A stretch of 59,067 bases of DNA, taken from an uncultured bacterium. Its GTDB lineage: Bacteria; Bacteroidota; Ignavibacteria; Kapaibacteriales; UBA4661. How positions within the stretch are numbered: the stretch's first letter is position 1; each line of letters begins with the position of its first letter. This document shows, in pieces, positions 40,680-50,488 of the stretch. Position numbers and translations under genes: made by a program. The stretch lies in assembly GCA_937899715.1 (NCBI GenBank), contig CALCNX010000104.1, positions 1-59,067 of the forward strand. The letters run 5' to 3'. The notes beneath the pieces are model-generated. The model was not told where the DNA came from. It saw nothing but the letters and a program-made list of their open reading frames with translations, and did no database searches.

Positions 40680-42902
40680 TCACTCATTTTGCGGCGTTTC
40701 CACAATTACCCGCACCGTGCGAGAGTAGAAGCGCCCTTCGGGCAAATCGTTGTTGTACAGCTCCAAGCTGGAACCGTAGCCCATGACGTTTGTCTTTTGC
40801 TGTTCTGCCGTGAAGCCCAATGCCTGTGCCACGCCCAGCGCACGCTGCAAGGAAAGTTTACGGTTAAATTCCGCCTCGCCCGTGCGGTCGGTGAAACCAT
40901 CCACGCGCACGGTGGAGCGCTCCGTAATGCGGGTTCGCATAAGATTCATCATCGGTTCTTGCTCGCTCGTGATGGTGCTTTTTGCAAAATCGAACAATAT
41001 CAGGTTAAACCGCTCTACGAGTTTACCCGCAAAATAGCTGCTCGTGCGAGTACGCTTGCTGTCTTTGTCTTCGGTGCGCGTTTCAAGCGGGATAATGCCT
41101 GTGGTTGAGCGGTGTGCATTACCATTGGCATCCACACAAGAAAGCGTGTATTCGAGCGGATTGAGCGTAAAGCTCAGGGCAGTCTGCCCGTGTTGCACCG
41201 CTTCATCCAGATGCAACGCCGCCAACTCGCGCTCATCCATGCGCCAGTCCTGCACCGCTGCCAGTGCTCCCGTACCGCGCAGTTCCTTGACAATTGTTCC
41301 CGACTGACGCACCACAAGATTCCACGACCGCACCGAATCAAGGTTCTGCGAGGTCATGCGGAAGCGGACACTGGGCGGCGAGACGCGGCGCACGGTGTCA
41401 ATGAGCGTGATATTTGCCAAAATTTCCGGTGTGTCCGAGCGCAGTTCCACGCGGCGATTTTCGGCTTGCTTGTCCACATCGCTGAGAGGAATGGACGGCG
41501 TGGTAGGCGCTGTGGTATTGTCCACCAGCTTCAACTGTGCAGCAGGAATTTGCCAAACATCCCGCAAATACCGCATGACAACTTGTGCACGTGCTTTGGC
41601 AACGTCCGCTTTATCGCGCTCTGCCGTAAAGCCGTCGGTACAGCCGTGAATACTCAGCACCGCTTTAGGCAAGCGCCGAAGCCGCTCACCGACGACGTTC
41701 AGAACGTTATAGTACGAATGTTCTTTCGGCGTGAGTTCGTAGGCAGAGGAAAGTTTGGACTCGCGGAACGCCTTTGTTTCCTCGCGTGTGAGCGTGGAGT
41801 ACCGCTCCGAAAGCGCAGTAGCACCAACGCCGTCAAAAAAGATATAGGGCAGCAGTGGAAATACACTCCGCGAAATCGTCTGCTGAACGCGCAGAATCAC
41901 GCTCGTCCGCTCTTCATTGGTGCTGGTGGTGTCACGTGTTGTCTGCTCCGAAGTTGGCAAGCCGAATGCTTTCACAGCAAGCACAGGAGCGGGCTTTGCG
42001 GTGTCCACTGGCACAGGTGGGGGTGGTGGCGGTTTGGGCAATGGCAGCGAAACGGCAACGCCGCCGCGAATCTGCTGGACTGTCCACGGCGTTTGGCTAT
42101 TGATTTCGCTTGCCGCCACAAGCCCCGTCAATCCAAACGAGTAGGTGATTTCGGGCGTAATACGCACTTGCTCGGTAATATCAATATCGTAACCGATACC
42201 ACCGGAGAGCGCCAACTGGAGCGATTGTGCGCCCGGCAGGGCAAAGGAGGCTACGTTACGTTCTTTGACAAGTTTTGTAGAGTCAAAACTGATATTCGCA
42301 TCCGTGAGCAAGCGCTCTTGTTGCGTTACCGTCGTCGGCATCATCAACGAAGCCCGAATGCCTGCCGAAAGATGCAAGCCCCCAAGAATCGTATATTTTG
42401 CCAGAGCATCAATGCCAAGCATCGAAATTTGCGCTGCCATGCCGAACTCAACTGGAGCGAGAATGCTACTTGGCTGGGTATTCCCTGATTGCGGAAGCCC
42501 AAAACGTACATCTTGCCGAGTAGCGAGAAGTGCGTCATACCGCGAATACGAAGCCCGCGCAAGAAGCGCCAGTTGTTCGGTGAGTGGAACTTCAAGCAGA
42601 ACACCTGCCGTAAAGCCTATTCCTGAACCATTCTGAAAGTTTGGTGGACGAGGAGTTTTGTCGTTGTCGGGATTTGGTCTCCAAATCGGGAACAACGCAA
42701 ATTCAGGAAAATTGGCGGTATGCTGGTTCAAGTTTACTCCGCCAAAAGCACCAACTCGTAGTAAAGGCTCATCCGAACGAGATTGCGCAGAGAGACTTCC
42801 AATGGCAAACGCGAGCACAACGAAGAGGAGAAATAGTCCAGACATCCCGCTCCATCTGCTTTGGGGGCTTGCTTGTCTGTTGGTAGTACGTGAAGTTTTC
42901 AT
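40680..42902 (-). CDS. Outer-membrane protein with two OmpA-like domains, paralogue
   Basis: 740 residues from the ATG at 42902. The frame opens at a TTG at 42947 that overlaps the previous stop, but the ATG at 42902 gives a better signal peptide (basic N-region, then MSGLFLLFVVLAFAIGSLSAQ). A barrel-like N-terminal part (about 40-290; VGAFGGVNLNQ, GGIGYDIDITEQV) leads to a proline linker (PKPPPPPPVPVD), a first OmpA-like domain (LSIHGCTDGFTAERDKADVA, KQAENRRVEL), a middle beta region, and a C-terminal OmpA domain (LILFDFAKSTI, VDGFTDRTGEAEFNRKLS, PEGRFYSRTVRV). It is a paralogue of the protein encoded at 33973-36246, with the same layout. It follows the giant gene at 42944-48256 by 41 nt, which strongly suggests co-expression and a cargo/anchor pairing. 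Confidence 0.86.
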   Translation of the reverse strand: MKTSRTTNRQASPQSRWSGMSGLFLLFVVLAFAIGSLSAQSRSDEPLLRVGAFGGVNLNQHTANFPEFALFPIWRPNPDNDKTPRPPNFQNGSGIGFTAGVLLEVPLTEQLALLARASYSRYDALLATRQDVRFGLPQSGNTQPSSILAPVEFGMAAQISMLGIDALAKYTILGGLHLSAGIRASLMMPTTVTQQERLLTDANISFDSTKLVKERNVASFALPGAQSLQLALSGGIGYDIDITEQVRITPEITYSFGLTGLVAASEINSQTPWTVQQIRGGVAVSLPLPKPPPPPPVPVDTAKPAPVLAVKAFGLPTSEQTTRDTTSTNEERTSVILRVQQTISRSVFPLLPYIFFDGVGATALSERYSTLTREETKAFRESKLSSAYELTPKEHSYYNVLNVVGERLRRLPKAVLSIHGCTDGFTAERDKADVAKARAQVVMRYLRDVWQIPAAQLKLVDNTTAPTTPSIPLSDVDKQAENRRVELRSDTPEILANITLIDTVRRVSPPSVRFRMTSQNLDSVRSWNLVVRQSGTIVKELRGTGALAAVQDWRMDERELAALHLDEAVQHGQTALSFTLNPLEYTLSCVDANGNAHRSTTGIIPLETRTEDKDSKRTRTSSYFAGKLVERFNLILFDFAKSTITSEQEPMMNLMRTRITERSTVRVDGFTDRTGEAEFNRKLSLQRALGVAQALGFTAEQQKTNVMGYGSSLELYNNDLPEGRFYSRTVRVIVETPQNE

Positions 42903-42943
42903 GGAATCAAGAAAAGGAATCAAGAAAAAGAACCAAGGAAGAA

Positions 42944-45900
42944 TCAATGAAAAACAGTGATCATGGTTGTGATGGTTTCGCTGCCCACACGGATTTCGAG
43001 CGCATACACTCCCGAAGCAAGGGAAGCGGTGTTGAGCCGGAGCGCCTGCTCACCTGCCGGAACATCACCCTCGAACAACAAACGCCGATGACCCAGCATA
43101 TCCACCGCTTGTACCACCATGCCCGTCGCCTCCTTCAGGCGTAAACGTACGCTCACGTCCTCCGCACTCGGATTCGGGGCTATGGCAATGACCTGTACGC
43201 GCGGCACGTACAACAGCCGGACACCGCCAGCAAAGTTCAAGCCCAACACCCGATAGTGCGTCGCTGCCGATGGTGCCAGAACGACACCGCCGACAACTAC
43301 CGAATCCACTCGCACGGTCGTCGTCGTCGCATTGCCCAATAATCCGCGAACACGCAGACGGAGCAATGCGTCCTTGCTGTCCTCCGATGGTATCGTCGTG
43401 CGGTATCTCAGCCACAAACCGTCCTGCTGCTGTATCGTCTCTGATGCCAACGGTGATAACACCTCCACCAGCGTCGCATTCCCTATCTTCACCCGCACCT
43501 CTGCTTCCATCCCACGCTCCACGCCCTTCCGATTCGTCAGCAGGATGGGCAGTTCCGATTCCTCATTCGAGGCGAGAGCGACCGTGTCCGGTAGTGCCAC
43601 TACGCCCGATATTACTCGCGCCTGAAGGGGTAGCATGAGCACTCGCCCGCAGGAGTCCGCCACACGAAGTGTGTCCCGCTCCACTCCGCCCGTACCGCCC
43701 GCGAAGCGCACCCGTGCTTGTGTTTGGCTGTTGCCCGGAAGTGGATTTATCCCCAACGAATCCACCACAAACACGCCCGCACGGAGTGGTAAACCAAAGC
43801 CCTGCGCTATCGTACCTGTGTTGACGATGCTCACGGTGCGGCTTACAGAGGTGTTGGCAGCAAATCCGCCGAAGTCAAATGCCGATGGAATCGCTTGCAA
43901 GCCCGATGAATCCTTCCGCACAGCCACCAGCACCGTGTCCACAGGCAGATTCGCCGCATTCGACAGGATGCGTACCTTTGCCGTGAAGAGACCTGTCTGT
44001 GCCGTCCGTGCCGTGATGACAATACTGTCCCGCCCTGTTCGGGCGGCGATACGGCTTGGTTTCTGAATATTGCTAAAGACGCTGCTTGGATTTTCCACCA
44101 AGTCCACACTTTGGATAAGCACATCATCGGTGCCGACACTGGCAAGGCGAATAGTGAGTGTGGTGGTGTTCTCGCAGAGCAAACGCGATGACACGTCCGC
44201 TACCTGCGCCAAACGTGGCTCCTTGCGCACTTCGCCAACGACGGTCAGCGCGAGCGGACGACTGCACACGGGCGCAAGCGTTGACGAACCCTGAAGCAGA
44301 ATCTGACGTTCCGCAAGGAACCCTGCCACTCCGCCACGGAAGCGCACCACCACGTTTGAACTTCCCTGCGGCGGTGTGATGACGGGTTCGATACGTTCTA
44401 TCGTAAAGGCAGTGTCGATGCGAAATGGCAGTGATGCTTGTGGGTTCGCGGTATTCGTCCATGCAAGCGGCACAGTGCCTGTGTTCCGTATCGTCAGTGT
44501 GTCGTAGAGTGGTGTGTTTTCGTCCACCGTTGTCAAACTACGCGGTTGACGATTCAGCACAAAGCCTACCGAGTCTTTCCGTCCAACCAAGACTACCCGA
44601 ATCTCACCATTCCGTGCCGTTGCGGTGTCATTTGTTTTCAGAACCAGTGTTGCCGTCCGAGCACCCGTATCAAGTGCTTGAAAGAGGAAGTCCAGTTGGG
44701 TGGTGCCTTGTGGCTTCAGCGTTGTTGCGCCTAGACGAATCGAATCTTTCGGGAAGTCAAATTTGTTCACGCCTTCGACGGCAAAAGCATCTATGCGTAA
44801 ATCGGCATCACCGTCGTTGCTGATGGTAATCGTGCTTCGGGTCTCACTTGCGCACGACAGCGCGGCAAGTCGCACCGTGTCGGCGATGACAATATGCGGC
44901 TGTGGGTTGAGCACGCGGGCAGTGAGGTCGAAACGGGTGGTTGTTTTGCAGGCATCATTCATCGGTACATCCAATCTCGCCACAACGGGCATTGCCTCGC
45001 GCCGACCCAGAAACCGCACCGTGACCGTTGCCGATGTGCCTTGAGGAACGGGGTTCGGCTCGACGCGCTCAATGATGTAATCGTCGGTCAATGTTCGTGG
45101 AAGCGTCCACCGATACGGCTCGGTGCCTTGATTGACAAACGTTACCGTTCGCGCTCGGCTTGCACCAAAACTCACGTTTCCGAAGTCCAACGTCGGTGGT
45201 TGCCACTCGTACTGGAAGAGTGTCTTTCGACCACGAAGTCGTATAGAACGAAAGGAATCCTTGGGATCATCAGAGTTCAATACCACTGCACTCTCGGTCA
45301 GTCCGCCCACCGACGGCGTGAACGTCAAGGGCAAAAACAATGTATCAAAAGGCTGCACAATGAGTACCATTCCCCGAGTAAACGTCGTTTGGAAAGCGTC
45401 ACTAAAAACACCGACGTTAAAGATTCGGAGCGGTTTTCCACCCGTGTTCCGCACACGGAGTGTGGCAACACTACTATTCTCGCAGAGCAACCGCCCAAAA
45501 TCAAGCACCGAATCTACTTCCATCCGGGGAAAATTTGGAACCACCTCCGCCGTCACGATGAGTTGGTGTGCCGACGTGCCGCAGCGCAGCACCGTTGCCG
45601 AATCGCCAAAAACACCTTCTTTGTCCGTGCGCAAGAACATCACATAAAACCGTCCGCTATCGCCGGGGCTGACCATTGCGGGCGAGAGACTATCCACACG
45701 AAAGCGCCCTGCCGCGCTCTGGAACTGCTGCCCGCCCGACATTTGCCCGCCTTGCTGCATGGGTGAGGTTTGTGTCAGCATTTGCCCGTCCCAGTAAAGC
45801 GGTACGGTACTGAGATTGCGAAAGGATACACTCCCGCTCGTGATAGAATTTTGCAGAACGCGCGGAAAGTTCAGGCGCACCGCAGGGACGGCAAGAGCCA

Positions 45901-48256
45901 GCGTATCCTTCCGTCCATAGAGCGTGATAGTTTCCAAGTCCGTTCCGGTGGTATCGGTGAAGGTCATTTGCGCTATCCGGTCGCCAAAGTCGCTTGGTGT
46001 GAAACGCACTTCTAACTGCTTTTGATATTTCAGCGTGGTGAGAGTCAGTGTCGTGGTCGTGGCATCTAATGGAGCGCTATCCACCGAGACCAACGAGAAA
46101 TCCGAGGCGTTTGCGCCTGAAATGGTTGGGACGTTAATAACCATTGTCTTGGAGGTCGTGTTGGAAACGGGAAAGGTTACCGAACTGGAGGCTGGACCAC
46201 ACTGTACCGTCGGGAAGGAGACATTCGCAACACGAAGCGCACCGCGCGGAAGAATGGTAAAGACCGAATCCGACCTGTCTTCCTCGCAGGGAATTTGGTC
46301 AACGTTCACGCTTGCTATCAATGCCGTGCCGTCGTATGTATTTGAACCAAAACCCGAATCAACCTGAAACTGCCCGTTAATAAATGCAGACGAAGCGTAC
46401 CTACGCTGCGAATACTTTACCGGACTAAAAAGTAGCAGGCGTTTGCCGTCAGCGCTCCATTGAGGGGTAGTGCCGAAAAACGACCGTTTGGGTTCATCCG
46501 CCGTTCCATCGGGAAATGGCAGGCGAAAGGTTTGCAGCAAACAGCCTGTGTATGAGTCCCACACTCCGACCGTGTTCAAAAAATTATCCAGTTGAATACT
46601 ATTACTACGCGATTGCCACAGAAAACCGGCGACAAAGCGACCATTAGGACTCCACGCAAGCGTAGAACCGGAAGAAGAGCCGCTTCCATAGCCGCCATAA
46701 CCATAACTGCCATAACCGTAACCATAACCCCAATAACCATAGTTATTACTTATTCTATTTCGCAATACAGGCTGCACCGTCCCGGTTTGAATATTAGCAA
46801 TATGGCTTGCCGGAGCCACGCCACGCCATCCTGTTAAACCCCATAGCCACTCCACATTGTCCCCAAAGAGAATCCGGCGACTATCGGGGCTCCATTGGGT
46901 GCCATTATATACATAATTAGTATACTGCGAAGTAGCAATGCGCTGAATAGGCTGCCCGTTCAATGAGTTGATGATGTTTACACCATATCCACCATTGTTT
47001 GACTGATAATCATAGAGGGCAAGCAATGAATCATTTGGTGACCATACCGAACCATTTCCGCCGTAGCCGCCACCCCAGTAGTAATTACCTCCCGGAAGAT
47101 TTGGAAGAGTTACTATGACCGAATTATCACGGGTACTACGAATAACTTGATTGCCGGAAACACAATAAGTGCTATCATTGCTGAATGTCAGTCGGCGTTC
47201 ACCATCGTTACTGATATTCCCTCCTCCGTATCCATCTCCCCACCAACCTGTGCATCCCGTGGTGTAGTTATTAAAGACATAACCACCTATACGAAAAGGA
47301 GTATTCGTAAGTGCTCCTGTACCGGCATCGAATCGCATCATCATTGTTTTTGATGTATCAAGATATCCTGTGTTATTGATAAGATTGAAAAATCGGTGTT
47401 GAACCGCTGCCAGAATTTCCTGCCCTTGTGCCGTCCATTGCATAGAGATACAGCGTGTGAGATTACCCTGTGTCGGTACGGCGATGCTGCGTACAAGCAT
47501 ACCTGTTTGCGCATCAAAAACACCCAGTACCGTATCGGAAAGCTGCGACAGAAGCAACCTACCATCAGGACTCCAGCGCCCTTGACCGCCCCCGCCCCAG
47601 CCGTTGCCCCAACCACCGCCCCAACTATACCAACCCCAATAGTTGTATCGAGTATAGTATATGCTGTCAATAATATACGGCGGCAGTGTGTAGAGCGTAG
47701 CACCAGTCTTCCCATCACGCACTTCGAGATTGGTTTGCCGCCAACCTAAGTAACTTGTACTGCTCCCTAACTGTTGGGAGAAGGAGGTTACAAGAATCTT
47801 TGTGCCGTCGGGGCTAAATCTTGCCGATTCACCACCCCAATAATTATTATTATACTGAGATTGTGAGCGCGGTACTTGAAACTGCACCAGTGACCGATTG
47901 ACACCCTCAGTGGAGTCTGCCGCCAGCCCCGTCGCAAGAATCAAGCACGAGTCGCTTGGGTCATTTGGTATAGGCTTCCAGAGATATTCACCACCAATCG
48001 CTTTATCCGTGATAAGTTTCCATGTCTTGCCGCTATCAATACTATATTCCAAACGCACCGGGCGAGCGGAGTCTATGCCCGTCCACTTGATAGTGTACTG
48101 AGAGCCGGATTGTAGGCGCTCTTTGCCATTTGGCTGAAGGAGACGCAGATGATGGCTTGCGGGCAAGGTCTGACCGAAAGAAATCACTGAAAACACTGTT
48201 ATATTGGCAAGGAAACAAGCAACCACCAGCCGAAAGGAGTATTTGGCATAATTCAT
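42944..48256 (-). CDS. Giant PD40/WD40-ASH T9SS protein, copy B
   Basis: 1770 residues with the same layout as copy A: signal peptide (ending VISFGQTLPAS), Kre9-like Ig domain, PD40/WD40-type propeller (about 130-640), eight ASH domains of two alternating types, a cohesin-like domain and a T9SS sorting domain nearly identical to that of copy A. The propeller carries long Gly/Tyr/Trp-rich loops (for example WYSWGGGWGNGWGGGGQG and a GYGYGSYGYGGYGSG tract) that are far shorter in copy A. Residues about 983-1573 lie in the 1,773-bp tract shared with copy A. Recurrent Cys pairs spaced 28-33 residues span the ASH junctions, suggesting disulfides. First gene of the five-gene array; the 116-nt upstream gap is AT-rich without a clear promoter. 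A surface location is inferred from the sorting domain. Confidence 0.88.
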   Translation of the reverse strand: MNYAKYSFRLVVACFLANITVFSVISFGQTLPASHHLRLLQPNGKERLQSGSQYTIKWTGIDSARPVRLEYSIDSGKTWKLITDKAIGGEYLWKPIPNDPSDSCLILATGLAADSTEGVNRSLVQFQVPRSQSQYNNNYWGGESARFSPDGTKILVTSFSQQLGSSTSYLGWRQTNLEVRDGKTGATLYTLPPYIIDSIYYTRYNYWGWYSWGGGWGNGWGGGGQGRWSPDGRLLLSQLSDTVLGVFDAQTGMLVRSIAVPTQGNLTRCISMQWTAQGQEILAAVQHRFFNLINNTGYLDTSKTMMMRFDAGTGALTNTPFRIGGYVFNNYTTGCTGWWGDGYGGGNISNDGERRLTFSNDSTYCVSGNQVIRSTRDNSVIVTLPNLPGGNYYWGGGYGGNGSVWSPNDSLLALYDYQSNNGGYGVNIINSLNGQPIQRIATSQYTNYVYNGTQWSPDSRRILFGDNVEWLWGLTGWRGVAPASHIANIQTGTVQPVLRNRISNNYGYWGYGYGYGSYGYGGYGSGSSSGSTLAWSPNGRFVAGFLWQSRSNSIQLDNFLNTVGVWDSYTGCLLQTFRLPFPDGTADEPKRSFFGTTPQWSADGKRLLLFSPVKYSQRRYASSAFINGQFQVDSGFGSNTYDGTALIASVNVDQIPCEEDRSDSVFTILPRGALRVANVSFPTVQCGPASSSVTFPVSNTTSKTMVINVPTISGANASDFSLVSVDSAPLDATTTTLTLTTLKYQKQLEVRFTPSDFGDRIAQMTFTDTTGTDLETITLYGRKDTLALAVPAVRLNFPRVLQNSITSGSVSFRNLSTVPLYWDGQMLTQTSPMQQGGQMSGGQQFQSAAGRFRVDSLSPAMVSPGDSGRFYVMFLRTDKEGVFGDSATVLRCGTSAHQLIVTAEVVPNFPRMEVDSVLDFGRLLCENSSVATLRVRNTGGKPLRIFNVGVFSDAFQTTFTRGMVLIVQPFDTLFLPLTFTPSVGGLTESAVVLNSDDPKDSFRSIRLRGRKTLFQYEWQPPTLDFGNVSFGASRARTVTFVNQGTEPYRWTLPRTLTDDYIIERVEPNPVPQGTSATVTVRFLGRREAMPVVARLDVPMNDACKTTTRFDLTARVLNPQPHIVIADTVRLAALSCASETRSTITISNDGDADLRIDAFAVEGVNKFDFPKDSIRLGATTLKPQGTTQLDFLFQALDTGARTATLVLKTNDTATARNGEIRVVLVGRKDSVGFVLNRQPRSLTTVDENTPLYDTLTIRNTGTVPLAWTNTANPQASLPFRIDTAFTIERIEPVITPPQGSSNVVVRFRGGVAGFLAERQILLQGSSTLAPVCSRPLALTVVGEVRKEPRLAQVADVSSRLLCENTTTLTIRLASVGTDDVLIQSVDLVENPSSVFSNIQKPSRIAARTGRDSIVITARTAQTGLFTAKVRILSNAANLPVDTVLVAVRKDSSGLQAIPSAFDFGGFAANTSVSRTVSIVNTGTIAQGFGLPLRAGVFVVDSLGINPLPGNSQTQARVRFAGGTGGVERDTLRVADSCGRVLMLPLQARVISGVVALPDTVALASNEESELPILLTNRKGVERGMEAEVRVKIGNATLVEVLSPLASETIQQQDGLWLRYRTTIPSEDSKDALLRLRVRGLLGNATTTTVRVDSVVVGGVVLAPSAATHYRVLGLNFAGGVRLLYVPRVQVIAIAPNPSAEDVSVRLRLKEATGMVVQAVDMLGHRRLLFEGDVPAGEQALRLNTASLASGVYALEIRVGSETITTMITVFH
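43538..45310 (-). repeat. 1,773-bp identical tract, copy B (gene-conversion candidate)
   Basis: Partner of 29265-31037, same orientation, 14,273 nt apart. The tract covers the middle and late ASH domains and the start of the cohesin-like domain, and begins and ends inside codons of both genes. It therefore has gene-internal boundaries, not those of a mobile element; no target-site duplication or terminal inverted repeats are seen. Confidence 0.9.
46686..46747 (-). repeat. CCATAA-type hexanucleotide repeat encoding a Gly/Tyr tract
   Basis: About ten degenerate 6-nt units (CCATAA, CCGTAA, CCATAG, CCGCCA) run through this stretch and encode alternating Gly-Tyr residues in a propeller loop of giant copy B. 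Because the unit is a multiple of three, length changes would keep the reading frame. The matching loop of copy A lacks it. Confidence 0.75.
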
Positions 48257-48372
48257 AACTGACCCGACAAAGTTGAAATGAAAACTGTATCTGCATCCGA
48301 TAATAACCCATAAACCCGCACAATGTTACGCTAAAAAATAGAAATACCCAAATAATTCCCTCAAGAGCATCT

Positions 48373-49215
48373 TTAATAATCCACAACATTCAGTGCCGTG
48401 ATATTCAATTTCGCCGCTACACGGCTCAGAACGCCACGCACAGCATACAACGCAAAATAAAATGGGAAGCGCCAGCCAATGGGTTTACCGCCCACACGCT
48501 GCTCACCATAGAGAAGGCGCTGCTTGGCAATAATGGGAAGTTTGGCGGCAGAAAGCGATGTGGGATGCTGGCGGTAAAACGTAAGCGGCGGTGAGATTTT
48601 GATGCTATACGGCACGTGCTGATGAAGCATAAACCAACAGAGCATATCTTCGATACGATTATATTCCTCACGCTCGTCAAAGCGGATGTTGTGCTCCAGA
48701 AACAAACGCCGTTCCGCCATAAGGTGCGGTGTGCAGTGGCGACGAAGCAACATCCCGTAGGTAATTTTGCGAAAACGCACATTTTCGGTTGGTATCAGTA
48801 GCCACATCGCAGACGGAATTTCCGAGCGCTCCTGAAAGCGGAACATTGCCACAGAGCTAATAGCTACGCCCTCGCGCTGCATGAGCATCACTTGAAATTC
48901 GAGCTTTTGCGGGTGCCAAAGGTCGTCATTATCCAGAAAGACCACGTATTTGCCTTGCGCGGCATCCAGCCCGTAGTTGCGCGGTTTAGCCGGTCCGCCA
49001 CTTCGTTCAGAAAAGAAGTACGGTTTAATGCGCGGTTCAGCTTCTGCGGCTGTGCGGATGAGTTCCGAGGAGGCATCGCTTGAGCAATCATCAATAATAA
49101 TCATTTCCCAATGCGTGTAGGTTTGAGACCGCACCGAGTCAATGGTTTCAGCCAAAAATGCTGCTCCATTGTAATTTGGTGTAATGATAGACACAAGTGG
49201 TAGATTATCACTCAT
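48373..49215 (-). CDS. Family 2 glycosyltransferase
   Basis: A GT-A fold inverting glycosyltransferase of 280 residues. The N-terminus LVSIITPNYNGAAFLAETID is typical, with the nucleotide-binding DDCSSD (42-47), RNYGLDAAQGKYVVFLDNDD (DxD-like motif at 95-98) and a variable acceptor-binding C-terminal half (YNRIEDMLCWF). A final amphipathic stretch (FPFYFALYAVRGVLSRVAAKL) may touch the membrane. The sugar and acceptor cannot be deduced; cell-surface polysaccharide or glycoprotein modification is most likely. It begins 9 nt after the lysA stop codon, so the genes are in one operon, although the functional link is unclear. Confidence 0.9.
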   Translation of the reverse strand: MSDNLPLVSIITPNYNGAAFLAETIDSVRSQTYTHWEMIIIDDCSSDASSELIRTAAEAEPRIKPYFFSERSGGPAKPRNYGLDAAQGKYVVFLDNDDLWHPQKLEFQVMLMQREGVAISSVAMFRFQERSEIPSAMWLLIPTENVRFRKITYGMLLRRHCTPHLMAERRLFLEHNIRFDEREEYNRIEDMLCWFMLHQHVPYSIKISPPLTFYRQHPTSLSAAKLPIIAKQRLLYGEQRVGGKPIGWRFPFYFALYAVRGVLSRVAAKLNITALNVVDY

Positions 49216-49224
49216 CAGTTATTC

Positions 49225-50457
49225 TTAAATATCCAGCAAAACCTGCGTTCGCAAAAGGTCGTCCAACGTCTCGCGGCGGCGAATCAAGTGCGCTTTTCCA
49301 TTCACGATAAAAACTTCTGCGGGACGCGGGCGCGAGTTGTAGTTCGATGCCATCATAATGCCATATGCACCGGCATTGTGAAATGCTAAAATATCGCCTT
49401 CGCGGACTTCCGCTATCTCTCTGTCCCATGCGAAATTATCCGTTTCGCAGATATACCCCGCGACGGAGTACGGACGCACTGCGCCGTGTGGATTGGAAAT
49501 GTTGGTGATGTGGTGATATGCTTTGTAGAACATCGGACGAATGAGGTGATTCAATCCCGTATCTACTCCGGCAAAGGTGGTTGCTGGTGTCTGCTTAACG
49601 ACGTTCACGCGGGCAAGCAGCATTCCGGCTTCGCTCACAAGATATTTGCCCGGCTCAAAACACACATAAAAGCTACTTCCGCGATGTTTCATCTCCTCGT
49701 GGCAGAGCGCCGCGAGGCGTGAACCGAGTTCTTCCACATTCGTTTCGTTGTCGCCTGGTTTGTACGGTACTTTGAAGCCACCGCCAAAATCGAAAAAACG
49801 AAGGGTTTTGATGTGCCTTCCTGCTTCAAGCAGTATTTGTGCGCCTTGCAGAAAAATATCGGTATCTACAATTTCCGAACCAGTGTGCATATGGAGTCCA
49901 GCAATATCCAAGCCGTATTTCTCCTGCACCCGCAGAATATCGTCCACTTGCGTCATCGAAATACCAAATTTTGAGTTGACATGACCGGTTGAAATTTTCT
50001 CATTGCCGCCCGCCATGATGTGTGGATTGATGCGGACACAAACCGGAACGCTGCCGCCGTAGGTTTGACCGAGTTTCTCCAGCATTGGCAAGTTGTCCAA
50101 ATTTAGCTGCGCACCAAGAGCAATCGCTTCCTGCACCTCGCTGAAGGAGACATTATTGGGTGTGTAGAAAATATTATTTGGCTCAAAACCCGCTTTCAAA
50201 CCCAAATGCAGCTCATTCAACGATACCGTGTCCAATCCGCCACCGATTTGACGAATAAAACTCAAAATATTGACGTTAGTAAGCGCTTTGCAGGCATATT
50301 TTATCTCGTGCTCAATCCCCGCAAAGGCAGCATCCAAGCGTTTGTATTGGCGTTCAATCGTAGCGGCATCATAGACATAGAGGGGAGAACCAAATTCCTC
50401 CACAAGCTGAAGCATATCCACGCCACCAAGTGTAAAGCGATTATCGGTAAGGGTCAT
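49225..50457 (-). CDS. lysA: Diaminopimelate decarboxylase
   Basis: A fold-type III PLP enzyme of 410 residues; it converts meso-diaminopimelate to L-lysine and CO2 in the cytosol. The PLP lysine is Lys57 in KYACKAL. HMHTGSEI (189-196), DFGGGF (223-228) for phosphate binding, EPGK (268-271), the active-site Cys337 in CETD from the partner subunit, and GAYGIMMASNYN (363-374) are all in place. Length and motif order match the bacterial LysA family. The ATG at 50457 is well placed, 31 nt downstream of the unknown 242-residue protein. Both are part of a three-gene minus-strand operon. Confidence 0.95.
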   Translation of the reverse strand: MTLTDNRFTLGGVDMLQLVEEFGSPLYVYDAATIERQYKRLDAAFAGIEHEIKYACKALTNVNILSFIRQIGGGLDTVSLNELHLGLKAGFEPNNIFYTPNNVSFSEVQEAIALGAQLNLDNLPMLEKLGQTYGGSVPVCVRINPHIMAGGNEKISTGHVNSKFGISMTQVDDILRVQEKYGLDIAGLHMHTGSEIVDTDIFLQGAQILLEAGRHIKTLRFFDFGGGFKVPYKPGDNETNVEELGSRLAALCHEEMKHRGSSFYVCFEPGKYLVSEAGMLLARVNVVKQTPATTFAGVDTGLNHLIRPMFYKAYHHITNISNPHGAVRPYSVAGYICETDNFAWDREIAEVREGDILAFHNAGAYGIMMASNYNSRPRPAEVFIVNGKAHLIRRRETLDDLLRTQVLLDI

Positions 50458-50488
50458 AGAATGGTGTGTTCTGGGTAGTTTATCGTTA

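Noticed and set aside
41112..42488. Plus-strand open frame of 458 codons opposite the double-OmpA gene
   Set aside because: Arg/Cys/His-rich composition typical of an antisense shadow in GC-rich coding DNA; the minus strand encodes a well-supported OmpA protein.
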